64,000 bases of DNA from an uncultured Mucispirillum sp. (GTDB taxonomy: Bacteria > Chrysiogenota > Deferribacteres > Deferribacterales > Mucispirillaceae): NCBI GenBank assembly GCA_944324495.1, contig CALUWN010000007.1, positions 44,438 through 108,437 on the forward strand, written 5' to 3'. Position numbers and translations under genes: made by a program. The notes below the pieces were generated by a model. The model did not search any database. It saw only the letters and a program-made list of their open reading frames with translations, and was not told where the DNA came from. Each line of letters begins with the position of its first letter. Position 1 is the stretch's first letter. This document shows positions 1-8,565 of the stretch, one piece after another.

Positions 1-593
1 CTGTTAAGCAGGCATCAATTTTTGAAGTGGTTTCTGCTATGAATGATAGTTTAGAAGTAACTACATCATGCCATACGGGGCTTCCAGTAAATAACTGTAT
101 GTCATCTTTTATATATAAACCAAAGTGTAATGGTCAGGTAACTTCCCATGTTAAGCTGCAGGCTGATAAAGGTGGTGCAAAAGTTATTAGTGTTATGGGA
201 AATGCAGATAGTTTTAGTACAGAGTGCGAAAAAAATATTGAAGATAATGTTACAATGAAGATATCAAGCTCAAGCCATTATTTTAACAATATAAATGAAA
301 TCTATTATTTTACTGTAGAACTTAATAAGCCTGCAAAAAATGGTTACAGATATAGTGCTAATGGTGCTGCCAATGGGTTTTATTATTCTTATGAATGCTA
401 CCACAGTGATAGTAAAACTTGTAATGGATTTATTCAGTTACTGGGAAAAATAGGCAGGTATGAATGTAAGGGTGAAACAGAATTAGCATTAAAAATAAAG
501 GCAGAATATTTTGAAGGAGCAAAGGAAGTAACCTTTACAGCAAAAGGATTTGGGCTTGGTCATGATGATAATTATACCTGTTTAATGAAATAA
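1..593 (+). CDS. C-terminal part of a Cys-containing, possibly pilin-like protein (5' cut by window edge)
   Basis: The frame is open from base 3 to the stop at 591-593 with no in-frame stop before it, so the gene most likely begins outside the window. A GTG at 27 and an ATG at 39 lie in frame, but neither has a convincing ribosome site. The visible ~196 residues are polar, with about eight cysteines and a glycine/tyrosine-rich end, which suggests a disulfide-bonded exported protein. The opening residues (KQASIFEVVSAMND) resemble the helix-to-head junction of type IV pilins and pseudopilins. That resemblance is weak, and the N-terminal methylation site that would settle it is outside the window. 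Confidence 0.6.
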   Translation, partial: VKQASIFEVVSAMNDSLEVTTSCHTGLPVNNCMSSFIYKPKCNGQVTSHVKLQADKGGAKVISVMGNADSFSTECEKNIEDNVTMKISSSSHYFNNINEIYYFTVELNKPAKNGYRYSANGAANGFYYSYECYHSDSKTCNGFIQLLGKIGRYECKGETELALKIKAEYFEGAKEVTFTAKGFGLGHDDNYTCLMK

Positions 594-680
594 AGCTTAA
601 TAAATTTAAGATAATGCCGATATATGTATTAGTAGTAAATATGCATGGACGCATATAGTTTTAATGCATGGAGGCATTAT

Positions 681-1004
681 ATGGATTTATTTATACCGTT
701 TATAGCAACAGTAGAGCCTGCAAATTCAGTAAGTGACAGCAGTAGTAGTAAATTAAACTATAATAATATATCAGTACCAGCAAACAGCACATTTCAAAAA
801 GTATATTTTGAAGAATTGGCACGTAAATGTTATGAAGAAAATGGTGATTTTGAAAAAATATCAAGTATAGCACGAATCTATTATGAAGAATACTATGGGA
901 CTGGAAGCTCAAGGCTTAAAAGGTGGAAATTATATTTTTCTAAATATGGTATAGTAATAAATATTGAAGAAAATAATGGCAGCCTTTCTATAAAAGCTGC
1001 CTAA
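681..1004 (+). CDS. hypothetical protein, 107 aa
   Basis: No family is recognised. An in-frame ATG at 645 would give 119 residues, but it lacks a ribosome site. The ATG at 681 has GGAGG at 670-674 with 6 nt spacing and is preferred. The protein is short and soluble-looking. A serine-rich stretch near residues 18-23 is followed by a charged segment (EELARKCYEENGDFEKIS) and a basic GTGSSRLKRW stretch. A small hairpin (GGCAGC/GCTGCC) overlaps the last codons and could help end the transcript, although no T-run follows. Confidence 0.55.
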   Translation: MDLFIPFIATVEPANSVSDSSSSKLNYNNISVPANSTFQKVYFEELARKCYEENGDFEKISSIARIYYEEYYGTGSSRLKRWKLYFSKYGIVINIEENNGSLSIKAA

Positions 1005-1045
1005 ATAAGAGTAAACTAGGAAAACTAATTATGTACAGCTAAATA

Positions 1046-1795
1046 TTATCTAAGAGCTATAATTCTTGCCATATCTGGCCTACCCGGCTCTTTATTTGGT
1101 TCCATTTTAACAAGTACCCTTATACTGTTTTCAAGCCTGCCATACATATTTGTTTCAGCATTATTAATTTCTTCTAATATAGCATCTTTATTTGTGGCTT
1201 CATAGTCTACAACGCCTACATGCGTAGAGCCGCCTTCAAGTTCTATAACAATAAGTTTACCTTTGATTCTAACAATTGAAGCTTCCACAGGGTCGCCTTC
1301 AAGTTCATCAAGGTTTTTAATTCTGTCGTTAAGATTATTTTTATAGTCAGTAATATAAGACATTATTTTAGTTAAATCCTGCTTTTGCATACCATAAGGA
1401 GAAACTTCATATGCAATAGTATCATCCATATCGTTAATAGAATTTTTAATAACTATATAGGCATGGTCTAAAATATTAGAAATAAGTTGATTTTCATCAA
1501 GTTTTTCATTTTCATGAAGAGTAAGATTAATATGTAAATAAAGTGCCTTATCTGCCACTAAAAGCATATCAGCTTTACGTTTAATAAACGAAGCCATTTT
1601 GCTGTCATCAGAATTAATTGTAACATAAACTCCTAAAGATTTGCCGTTTTCAGCTAATTTAGCTGTAAAATTAAGTTTTGCAGCACTGTCTTGAACATTA
1701 GTGGTGATAATGTGAAGCTGTTTATCTCTTAAAAAATATTGTAAAAGATAATCTATTACATAACCTTGGCCAATATATTTGTTACTCTGCATCAT
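1046..1795 (-). CDS. conserved-looking hypothetical protein, 249 aa
   Basis: No domain is recognised. The start is supported by AAGGAG six bases upstream; two consecutive ATG codons open the gene. There is no signal peptide or membrane helix. The protein is acidic and rich in mixed charge, with alternating hydrophobic strands in the first 120 residues and a helical middle (KIMSYITDYKNNLNDRIKNLDEL). It reads as a cytosolic two-domain protein. It stands alone, with plus-strand genes on both sides. Confidence 0.65.
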   Translation of the reverse strand: MMQSNKYIGQGYVIDYLLQYFLRDKQLHIITTNVQDSAAKLNFTAKLAENGKSLGVYVTINSDDSKMASFIKRKADMLLVADKALYLHINLTLHENEKLDENQLISNILDHAYIVIKNSINDMDDTIAYEVSPYGMQKQDLTKIMSYITDYKNNLNDRIKNLDELEGDPVEASIVRIKGKLIVIELEGGSTHVGVVDYEATNKDAILEEINNAETNMYGRLENSIRVLVKMEPNKEPGRPDMARIIALR

Positions 1796-1960
1796 AAAAA
1801 ACTCCTTGTATCAGAAACAAAATATTATACATATACTACAGTTTAAAAATAGTTATCATAATATTCACTAAATCAGTCAAATTATATATATTTTTTGGCA
1901 AAAGTCAATAAAGAAAATTTTTCATTTTTTTTGTAAAAATTAAAAAAATATGAATATATA

Positions 1961-1989
1961 TTGTGATAATAAAAAAAATGTATTATTAT
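1961..1989 (+). promoter_or_regulatory. candidate sigma-70-type promoter of the lipoprotein gene
   Basis: TTGTGA (1961-1966), a 17-base spacer and TATTAT (1984-1989) lie just ahead of an AGGGGG ribosome site and the ATG at 2009. This implies a leader of only about a dozen bases. The surrounding DNA is very AT-rich, so chance matches are common. Confidence 0.4.
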
Positions 1990-2008
1990 AGATATTCTAG
2001 GGGGTTTT

Positions 2009-2953
2009 ATGTATAAAAGTGTTTTGTTTGTATTATTATTTGCCCTGTTTATAGTTTCTTGTGAGAAAAATAAGACTACAGAGATTTCAAATCAGCAAAA
2101 TGTTGATAACAGCTCTACTTTATTAATTTCACCAGAAAAAAATCCTAGGAAAGCATTAGAAAGTGTAGGTTTTTGGAACAAGCAGTACTTTAGTTTGGAA
2201 TATAATCCACTGTATGGGTATTGTTATCAGCATTTATTTCCAGATATGGATACATCTCAGGAAAAAGATGTTATAGCTTTTCATATACCTTCATTAGATG
2301 ACCCTATGGTTATTTTTGTACTGGATAAAGTAGCATATAATAACGGACAATATGAGCTTTCTGGCAAGATTAATGATAAGCCTACAGTTTTATATGTGAA
2401 AGTGTTTGATGATAAAACAGTAAATGTTATGCTTGCAGATTATGAAATCAATGATTCTTTTGATTTAACAAGTGGTATTGCTTATTCTTCATTTGTTGAT
2501 ACCAGGTATAAAAATCAAGATGAGCCTGTTTTTGATTTAACAGCATATGATACCTGTGAAGAACTTGATAAAAAAATAATTGCAGATATTTCTGATAAGT
2601 TGACAGACGAAACTGTTATTGAGCAGCACGGAATAGATATAAAAACAGATAATGGTTATGACTGCTGGGGTAAATGGACAAGTATTGATGATATGAAAAA
2701 TGTGTACTATGAACTTAATAAAGAAAAAATGGAATTTTTAGATTACACAGAATTATTATATGCAGCAGATACTAATGAAAAAGCTAAGGTACACGTTAGT
2801 AAGATAAGAGATATGGCATATAAGAATGGTATTTTTTACTTTAATTTTGAAGATAATGAGCTGATAGGTCATATGTGCCTGCCTGTTGATGATAATTTAT
2901 CTATGTGGGTGTTAGATGATATAAACCTTGGATTATTTGAGAAAATGCAGTAA
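2009..2953 (+). CDS. lipoprotein of unknown function, 314 aa
   Basis: The N-terminus (MYKSVLFVLLFALFIVSCEK) is a type II signal peptide with lipobox IVSC, so the protein should be lipidated at Cys18 and face the periplasm. The rest is acidic and aromatic-rich with strand-like alternation. Several cysteines occur, including one in an MCLPVDD segment near the end. No enzymatic motif is seen. AGGGGG sits directly upstream of the ATG. It is monocistronic: the next feature is a tRNA with its own promoter. Confidence 0.75.
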   Translation: MYKSVLFVLLFALFIVSCEKNKTTEISNQQNVDNSSTLLISPEKNPRKALESVGFWNKQYFSLEYNPLYGYCYQHLFPDMDTSQEKDVIAFHIPSLDDPMVIFVLDKVAYNNGQYELSGKINDKPTVLYVKVFDDKTVNVMLADYEINDSFDLTSGIAYSSFVDTRYKNQDEPVFDLTAYDTCEELDKKIIADISDKLTDETVIEQHGIDIKTDNGYDCWGKWTSIDDMKNVYYELNKEKMEFLDYTELLYAADTNEKAKVHVSKIRDMAYKNGIFYFNFEDNELIGHMCLPVDDNLSMWVLDDINLGLFEKMQ

Positions 2954-2986
2954 AAAAATAATTAAAATTTTTTTAAAAAAAAATGC

Positions 2987-3017
2987 TTGACAAAATAAAG
3001 AAAATATAGTTTATTAT
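2987..3017 (+). promoter_or_regulatory. candidate promoter of tRNA-Leu
   Basis: A perfect TTGACA (2987-2992) is followed after 19 bases by TATTAT (3012-3017). Initiation would fall near 3024, about 19 bases before the mature tRNA 5' end. The spacer is slightly longer than the usual 17. Confidence 0.55.
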
Positions 3018-3042
3018 ACATCTCTTAGAGAGTTAAATGCCC

Positions 3043-3127
3043 GCCCGAGTGGCGGAATTGGTAGACGCAAGGGACTTAAAATCCCTCGGGTATTTCACCT
3101 GTGCCGGTTCGATTCCGGCCTCGGGCA
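3043..3127 (+). tRNA. tRNA-Leu (anticodon UAA)
   Basis: This is a class II (long variable arm) tRNA of 85 nt. The acceptor stem GCCCGAG pairs with CTCGGGC, discriminator A follows, and the CCA tail is not encoded. The anticodon stem AGGGA/TCCCT encloses the loop CTTAAAA, giving anticodon TAA, which reads UUA. The T-arm GCCGGTTCGATTCCGGC is canonical. It has its own promoter upstream and a terminator immediately downstream, so it is a single-gene unit. Confidence 0.96.
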
Positions 3128-3132
3128 TAACT

Positions 3133-3160
3133 AACCCACCATATATATGGTGGGTTTTTT
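3133..3160 (+). terminator. Rho-independent terminator of tRNA-Leu
   Basis: AACCCACC and GGTGGGTT form a perfect stem around an AT loop and are followed directly by a run of T. Confidence 0.85.
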
Positions 3161-3182
3161 ATTAACTCATCTAAAGAGTTAA

Positions 3183-3208
3183 TAAAAAAGCTCTCAAAAT
3201 GAGAGCTT
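3183..3208 (-). terminator. terminator of the ppiD transcript (minus strand)
   Basis: The hairpin AGCTCTC-AAAAT-GAGAGCT is followed, when read on the minus strand, by a run of T (A-run at 3183-3188 on the plus strand). It lies 24 bases beyond the ppiD stop, back to back with the tRNA terminator. Confidence 0.8.
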
Positions 3209-3231
3209 CAATTATATAAAGTTACTTATAT

Positions 3232-5127
3232 TTATTTTTGAATAGTAATGTTATTTCTATTTAAAAAGTCTTTATTATATTTAACTTCAACTTTTTCCAT
3301 AGCTTTACTTACATAAGAAGTGATTGCTGTTTCACCTTTAACAGATGCTATGAAGTTTTGTATAGTGTCTTTATAGTCATTAAGTTTTGCCATATCAGCA
3401 GGAGTAATTGATGATACTTTAAAGATATAGAAGTTATCATCAAGAAGATATGGTTTTTGTAGTGCCTGACCACTTTTTGTGTTTTGTACAGTAGCAACAA
3501 GAGCAGCATCGCCTTTAAAAAGTGATTCTAAATCAGCATTTGAACGAACAAATGATAATTTTTTTACTTGGCTGTTGTATTTTGCAGCTGTTTTTTCAAA
3601 CCCTTCACCAGCTATATCACTTTCCAATGCTTTTATACCTTCTTTTGTTATTTTATCAACTTTATAATCTATTAAAAGCTGTTGTTTAACTTCAGCTAAC
3701 TCTGGAATATAAGAAGGTTTTTTATCTTCTACTTCAAATATATATGTAACATTATCATCTTCAATTCTTTGGCTTACAGCGCCTTTATCAAGCATAAAAA
3801 GGTTTTCTTTTGCCTGAGGTAAAAAGAATGTATCTTTTTCTGTTATATAATCATCTTCAGTAGTTACAAAAGATGCAAACTCAGGTTCTTTTTTAAGAAG
3901 TTCTGTAATATTTGTATTATTAAGTATTTTTGTGTATTCATTTAATGTATAAGTATTAAAAGCATCTCTACCTGCATCTTGTTTTATAGTTGCTTTTATT
4001 TCATCTTTTTTCTCTTCAAAAGTAAACTCTTTAGCTGGTACAAGTTTATGTACATATACTATAACATAGCCGTCTGAAACTTTTGTAACAGGAGAATAGC
4101 TTTCTGCTTTTGTGTTAAATATTACATTTTCTACATCAAATTTAGTAGTACCTTTAGTAATAACACCCATGTAACCATCTACTGGGGAAGTATTGTTATC
4201 ATTGTAAGTATTAGCAACTTCTGCAAAAGCTTTACCAGATTTTAATTCATCATATGCTTTGTTGATAATAGCAAGTGCTGCTTTATCACTTTCATTATCA
4301 TTAGCATTTACAGGTATTGAAATCATACTAACTTCAGCACCTTCGCCTTGGTTAAAAATTGCTTTATTATTGTTATAAAAATTCTGAGCAATTTCATCAG
4401 ATACTTCATAATTTTCTATAAACTTATCTTTATTAAATGCTGCATATTTTAACTTTATTTCAGCAGGCACTCTGTATGCTTCTTTTATTAAATTATAATA
4501 TTCTTGAAGTTCAGCATCAGTTGGCTCTGCACTAACCTTATTTTCAAATGAATTAAGAGGAACAGTTGCGTAATCAAGGTTTATAGTAGACATTCTATAG
4601 TTATATTCGTTTTCTATTTCCTTTTGGCTTACAACTGACTGGCTTTGGTAAATAAGCCCGCGTATTTTCATAAGTTTCAATTCATCGCTGGCATTAGCTT
4701 CAAAAGAAGCAGGAGTAGTTCTGTTGTTTTTAAGCACTGCTTCATACTGCTGCATATTAAATACACCATTAATTTGGAAAGCAGGCATAGAGCTAATATA
4801 AGCTTGTATTTCTGCTTTAGTAACAGGTATATCTAATTTATCAGCTTCCATAAGAAGCACTTTCTTTTCTATCATAGATTGCAAAACATATGCTGAAAGA
4901 TTATCAATTTCACCACCGAACCTTTTAAGCTCTTCTTCTACCACTCTGTTTTGCATTATAAATTCATTTTCAGTGATAACTTTATCACCAACTTTTACAG
5001 CGTATGTTGAAGACGAAGTTTTTTCACCAACACCCCATACTACAAATATTGTGGCAACAAAGGCGATAATAACAAGCCATAATACAATAGATAATGCTTT
5101 GCGATTATTACGAATTGAACTTAACAT
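3232..5127 (-). CDS. ppiD: PpiD/SurA-type periplasmic peptidyl-prolyl isomerase (membrane-anchored chaperone)
   Basis: At 631 residues it has the length and layout of PpiD: a short basic N-terminus, one membrane helix at about 13-33, a SurA-like N-terminal chaperone region (about 40-190), a parvulin domain (about 260-366, ending in the GYMGV...DGYVIVYVHK pattern), and a long C-terminal region. In this family the protein sits on the periplasmic face near the Sec translocon and helps outer-membrane and secreted proteins fold. The parvulin domain looks degenerate, which is common in PpiD. The SRP RNA gene lies directly upstream on the same strand, so two secretion components may share transcription. 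Confidence 0.88.
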   Translation of the reverse strand: MLSSIRNNRKALSIVLWLVIIAFVATIFVVWGVGEKTSSSTYAVKVGDKVITENEFIMQNRVVEEELKRFGGEIDNLSAYVLQSMIEKKVLLMEADKLDIPVTKAEIQAYISSMPAFQINGVFNMQQYEAVLKNNRTTPASFEANASDELKLMKIRGLIYQSQSVVSQKEIENEYNYRMSTINLDYATVPLNSFENKVSAEPTDAELQEYYNLIKEAYRVPAEIKLKYAAFNKDKFIENYEVSDEIAQNFYNNNKAIFNQGEGAEVSMISIPVNANDNESDKAALAIINKAYDELKSGKAFAEVANTYNDNNTSPVDGYMGVITKGTTKFDVENVIFNTKAESYSPVTKVSDGYVIVYVHKLVPAKEFTFEEKKDEIKATIKQDAGRDAFNTYTLNEYTKILNNTNITELLKKEPEFASFVTTEDDYITEKDTFFLPQAKENLFMLDKGAVSQRIEDDNVTYIFEVEDKKPSYIPELAEVKQQLLIDYKVDKITKEGIKALESDIAGEGFEKTAAKYNSQVKKLSFVRSNADLESLFKGDAALVATVQNTKSGQALQKPYLLDDNFYIFKVSSITPADMAKLNDYKDTIQNFIASVKGETAITSYVSKAMEKVEVKYNKDFLNRNNITIQK

Positions 5128-5159
5128 ATCATAACCCTAAAAATTATTAATGAAATGAG

Positions 5160-5263
5160 GACCCGTCAGAGTAACTGTGGCACACAGCTTAAACGACTAC
5201 CGTTGCTTTCTTCCGAACCTGGCGGGGTTCGCCGTAAAACCATTGCACAGCCCCTGACGAGTC
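5160..5263 (-). ncRNA. ffs: signal recognition particle RNA (4.5S type)
   Basis: On the minus strand the sequence contains GGTTCGGAAGAAAGCAACGG, matching the conserved SRP domain IV (GGAA tetraloop side plus AGCA internal loop). The closing stem GACTCGTCAG/CTGACGGGTC is complementary over ten positions with one G-U pair, giving a ~104-nt hairpin-like RNA of the small bacterial form without an Alu domain. It ends 32 bases before the ppiD start and no terminator separates them. A TATAAA about 15 bases upstream of the 5' end could be its -10 box. Confidence 0.9.
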
Positions 5264-5658
5264 TTCAAACACCCTTTTATATAAAAAAGTGAAAAATATA
5301 AATAGACTATTTTTTTATCAATTTAATGCAATAATGTCAAATAAAAAAATCAAATATTTATAAAAAAATACAATAGTTATAATTTATGTAGTAAGAAACA
5401 ATGTTATAAAATACGAAAAATATCCTTTTATAAAATTTTGTTAGAATATATTTTTAGGATAATACAATATTGCAAGTGTTGATTATTATATTAAAAAAAC
5501 ATACAAAAATATTAAGTATTTAGTAGTACATCAAAAAAAATAATAGTATATTAAAAATTTACTTGATTAGTTGTTTAAAATAGTTTATTCTTTAGTTAGA
5601 ACGATATTTTATTTATATAAAATAGTTTAATATAAAATGTTATTGCAAGGAGGTCATT
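5264..5658. other. AT-rich intergenic region between divergent ffs and symporter genes
   Basis: About 395 bases of very AT-rich DNA that must hold the divergent promoters of the SRP RNA and the symporter gene. Several TTGATT/TTGTTT and TATAAA-like words occur, but the composition prevents a confident choice. No ORF, tRNA or strong hairpin is visible. Confidence 0.5.
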
Positions 5659-6957
5659 ATGGCTGAAAACAACCGTAAGATGTTATTATGGGCTATCTTA
5701 ATAGGGCTTATACTCGGTGCTATTGTTGGTGTAATATTTGCTTTTATACCAGATGAACATGTTGCTAAAAAAGTATCATTGCTTATAGCTGCACCATTGG
5801 GTGATTTATTTATTAGGCTTTTAAAAATGATTGTTACACCTGTTATTATCTTTACTCTTATTTCTGGTGTAGCAAGCATATCTCCTGCCAGACTGGGTAA
5901 AGTAGGCGTTAAAATCATAGTTTTCTATATGCTTACTTCATTTATAGCAATTATTGTAGGGCTTGCAGTAGGTAATATTATGCAGCCGGGTGAAGGCGTT
6001 ACATTAAAAGAAACAACTCAAGAAATTCAGGCAAAAGAAGCACCATCATTGGTTGAGACATTACTTGCAATTGTTCCAACAAACCCTTTTGAATCTATTG
6101 CAAAAGGCGATGTACTTCCAATTATTTTCTTCTCTATTTTCTTTGGTATAGCATTAGCTTATGCTAGGGATAATCAGGATGCAAAAATAAAAGAAAGTGC
6201 CGATAGTGTTTATAAGTTTTTTGATGGCTGTGCACAAGTAATATTTAAAGTAGTTGGCTGGGTTATGATGTATGCTCCAATAGGTGTATTTTTCTTAATC
6301 TTCCAAGTATTTGCTAAGCAGGGTGCAGAAGCTTTCGGACCATTATTACACGTAACAGTTGCAGTTTATATTGGTTTACTTTTCCAAATGTTTGTAGTAT
6401 ATGTGGTAATATGCTCTATTTTCAAAATATCACCAGTGAAATTCATCAAAAAAGTATATGAACCATGGCTTACAGCATTTGTTACTCGTTCTTCAGGTGG
6501 TACACTTCCTGTTTCTATGGATACAGCAGAAAGAGAAATGGGTATATCTAAAGGTGTTTATTCCTTTACATTACCATTAGGTGCTACTATTAATATGGAT
6601 GGTACTACAATCTACCTTGGTGTTTGTGCATTCTTTATTGCAAATGCAGTAGGTATTCCTTTAACTGGTGCTCAACAGATGACAATTATTATTACAGCAG
6701 TACTTGCTTCTATAGGAACTGCTGGTGTTCCGGGTGCTGGTGCAATCATGCTGATTATGGTACTTAACTCTGTTGGTTTAGATGTAAGTCAAGGTAATGT
6801 AAAACTTGCATATGCTATGATATTAGGTATTGATGCACTCTTAGATATGGGTAGAACTTCTATGAATATTGTTGGTGACTTATGCGGTACTTGTGTTGTA
6901 GCTAAAGTAGAAAACGAAATGGATATGTCCTTCTGGGAAGATGAAAAAGTAGGATAA
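5659..6957 (+). CDS. dicarboxylate/amino-acid:cation symporter (glutamate/aspartate type)
   Basis: This DAACS-family protein (432 aa, GltP/GltT/GltPh type) should couple Na+ or H+ entry to uptake of acidic amino acids across the inner membrane. Re-entrant hairpin 1 carries SSGGTLPVSMDTAE. TM7 carries the NMDGT cation motif (INMDGTTIYLG) and hairpin 2 the GTAGVPGAG motif. TM8 reads LLDMGRTSMNIVGDL: D396, R399, T400 and N403 fall where GltPh uses D394, R397, T398 and N401 to hold the substrate. The arginine indicates an acidic side chain rather than a neutral amino acid. AGGAGG precedes the ATG. A terminator and then an Asp/Glu racemase gene follow. Confidence 0.9.
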   Translation: MAENNRKMLLWAILIGLILGAIVGVIFAFIPDEHVAKKVSLLIAAPLGDLFIRLLKMIVTPVIIFTLISGVASISPARLGKVGVKIIVFYMLTSFIAIIVGLAVGNIMQPGEGVTLKETTQEIQAKEAPSLVETLLAIVPTNPFESIAKGDVLPIIFFSIFFGIALAYARDNQDAKIKESADSVYKFFDGCAQVIFKVVGWVMMYAPIGVFFLIFQVFAKQGAEAFGPLLHVTVAVYIGLLFQMFVVYVVICSIFKISPVKFIKKVYEPWLTAFVTRSSGGTLPVSMDTAEREMGISKGVYSFTLPLGATINMDGTTIYLGVCAFFIANAVGIPLTGAQQMTIIITAVLASIGTAGVPGAGAIMLIMVLNSVGLDVSQGNVKLAYAMILGIDALLDMGRTSMNIVGDLCGTCVVAKVENEMDMSFWEDEKVG

Positions 6958-6980
6958 TAATCATACAAACCATTATTATA

Positions 6981-7016
6981 AAATCCACAAGGGGTATATC
7001 TTCTTGTGGATTTTTT
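6981..7016 (+). terminator. Rho-independent terminator after the symporter
   Basis: AAATCCACAA and TTGTGGATTT pair around a short loop and a T-run follows. It separates the symporter and racemase transcripts, although some read-through is possible because the racemase starts only about 20 bases later. Confidence 0.85.
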
Positions 7017-7038
7017 ATTTTATTAAAAGGGTGATAAT

Positions 7039-7731
7039 ATGAAAACAATAGGTATAATCGGTGGTATGGGTCCACTTGCTACAATTGATTTATATGAAAA
7101 AATAACATTTAACACAAAAGCAGAAAAAGACCAAGACCATATACATATTATAATAGACAGCTATCCGCAGATAGAAGATAGGACTGCATATATTTTGCAT
7201 GGCGGTAAAAACCCAAAAGATAAATTAATAGAAAGTGCAAAAAGGCTAGAAAATGCAGGGGCAGATGCTTTAATTATGCCATGCAACACAGCTCATTTTT
7301 TTGCTAAAGATATTGAAAAAGAAGTTTCTATTCCACTTATTCATATTGTAAAAAGTACAGCAGAAGCTATTAAAAATAAATATCCAAAAGCAAATAAAAT
7401 AGGGCTGATAGCTACAACAGGTACACTAAAATCTGGTGTATATGCTAATATATTAATAGACTATGGCTACGATATTATAGAGCTTGATGAAAAGTTAGAA
7501 AATGATATTATGGATTGTATATATAAAGGTGTAAAAGCTGGTAAAACAGAAGAATATGTTCCACTTTTTCAAAAGTGTGTAGATAAGATTACGGATATGG
7601 GTGCAGATGTATTAATAGCAGGCTGTACAGAAATTCCAATACTAGTGCCACATATAAAATCAAAAATACCAGTGGTTGATGCTACTTTAGAACTTGCTTT
7701 AGCTGCTGTTAAATTTGCCTTGACAAAGTGA
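7039..7731 (+). CDS. aspartate/glutamate racemase family protein
   Basis: The 230-residue protein opens with KTIGIIGGMGPLATIDLY, the signature of PLP-independent Asp/Glu racemases. The two catalytic cysteines of the family are present: C82 in MPCNTAHFF and C196 in AGCTEIPIL. They act as opposing acid/base residues that invert the alpha carbon. It is probably an aspartate racemase or broad-specificity YgeA/RacX-type enzyme rather than MurI, since it lacks MurI-specific motifs. Its position after an acidic amino-acid symporter suggests that imported L-Asp/L-Glu is interconverted with the D-form. That link is inference from gene order. Confidence 0.85.
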   Translation: MKTIGIIGGMGPLATIDLYEKITFNTKAEKDQDHIHIIIDSYPQIEDRTAYILHGGKNPKDKLIESAKRLENAGADALIMPCNTAHFFAKDIEKEVSIPLIHIVKSTAEAIKNKYPKANKIGLIATTGTLKSGVYANILIDYGYDIIELDEKLENDIMDCIYKGVKAGKTEEYVPLFQKCVDKITDMGADVLIAGCTEIPILVPHIKSKIPVVDATLELALAAVKFALTK

Positions 7732-7782
7732 ATTTTTATGTATAGAAAAATAGTAAATGAATGTTTGAAGGAGGATTATCTA

Positions 7783-8103
7783 ATGGCTGGAGAAACAAAA
7801 TTTTGTCCTGAATGTGGTAAAGAAGTTTCTGTTAATGCAGTAGTATGCCCGGGCTGTGGTATACAATTAAAATCAATAGGTTTAGGTTCTGGTAAAAACA
7901 GAATAGTAGCTGCATTGCTTGCAATTTTTCTTGGTGGTTTTGGTATTCAATGGTTCTACCTTGGAAAAAACTTATATGGTATTTTATCACTTGTTTTTTT
8001 CTGGACAGGTATACCTGCAATTATAGCTATCATTCATTTTGTTTTACTTCTTATCTCTAGTGATGAAGATTTCAATGCTAAATATGGCACAGAGAATAAG
8101 TAA
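7783..8103 (+). CDS. zinc-ribbon plus TM2-domain membrane protein (copy 1)
   Basis: A start at 7738 is possible, but AAGGAGG at 7768-7774 points to the ATG at 7783 (106 aa). Residues 8-26 carry a CPEC...CPGC zinc ribbon. A TM2 domain follows: a charged KNRIVAALLAIFLGGFGIQWFYLGK helix with the conserved G-F/W-Y-LGK turn, then a second helix. TM2 proteins are small two-helix membrane proteins of unknown biochemical role. A paralogue follows 19 bases later, so the two are probably co-expressed. Confidence 0.8.
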   Translation: MAGETKFCPECGKEVSVNAVVCPGCGIQLKSIGLGSGKNRIVAALLAIFLGGFGIQWFYLGKNLYGILSLVFFWTGIPAIIAIIHFVLLLISSDEDFNAKYGTENK

Positions 8104-8122
8104 GTAGGGGAATTTATTTCAA

Positions 8123-8557
8123 ATGGATAGTGAAACAAAATTTTGTACCAGTTGTGGTCAAAAGATATTAAAAAAGGCTGTTATGTGCCCACATTGTGGT
8201 GCAACAGTGGCAAATCTTAATGGCTACTATGCTGGTAAGAATAAAGTGATAGCAGCTGTGTTTGCATTTACTCTTGGAGCTCTTGGCATACACTGGTTCT
8301 ATCTAGGTAAAAAAATGTATGGTGCTATAATGTTAATGGCTAGTTTGATATCGTTGATATTAGGTGCTCCATTATATGTTATTGGATATGAGGATGCTAA
8401 ATATAGCGAAGAAGCAGCTTTACAAGCACTTGCAGGCATGGGTATAATTTTTATTACAGTGCTTATTGCTTGTATTCAAGGAGTTAGAATTCTAACTTTA
8501 AGCGATGAAAAGTTTAATGCACTATACCTAAATTCTGATAAAGATGATGATATTTAA
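8123..8557 (+). CDS. zinc-ribbon plus TM2-domain membrane protein (copy 2)
   Basis: This 144-residue paralogue of the preceding gene has the same order: CTSCGQ...CPHCG zinc ribbon, then a TM2 domain (GALGIHWFYLGKKMYG). It carries an insertion between the two helices (LGAPLYVIGYEDAKYSEEAALQ) and a final helix, making it about 38 residues longer than copy 1. The pair arose by tandem duplication, and the divergence suggests separate roles or heteromer formation. AGGGG precedes the ATG. Confidence 0.8.
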   Translation: MDSETKFCTSCGQKILKKAVMCPHCGATVANLNGYYAGKNKVIAAVFAFTLGALGIHWFYLGKKMYGAIMLMASLISLILGAPLYVIGYEDAKYSEEAALQALAGMGIIFITVLIACIQGVRILTLSDEKFNALYLNSDKDDDI

Positions 8558-8565
8558 TCATATTT

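Noticed and set aside
700..912. Minus-strand ORF of 70 codons
   Set aside because: Antisense shadow of the 681-1004 gene, with no ribosome site and low-complexity Leu/Tyr composition.
2960..3030. TATAGT at 3005-3010 as the tRNA-Leu -10 box
   Set aside because: It would leave only 12 bases after TTGACA; TATTAT at 3012 gives a workable spacing.
5300..5345. Minus-strand TTGACA near 5335 as the SRP RNA promoter
   Set aside because: It lies over 60 bases from the mature 5' end and its -10 match is poor; a TATAAA closer to the RNA is at least as likely.
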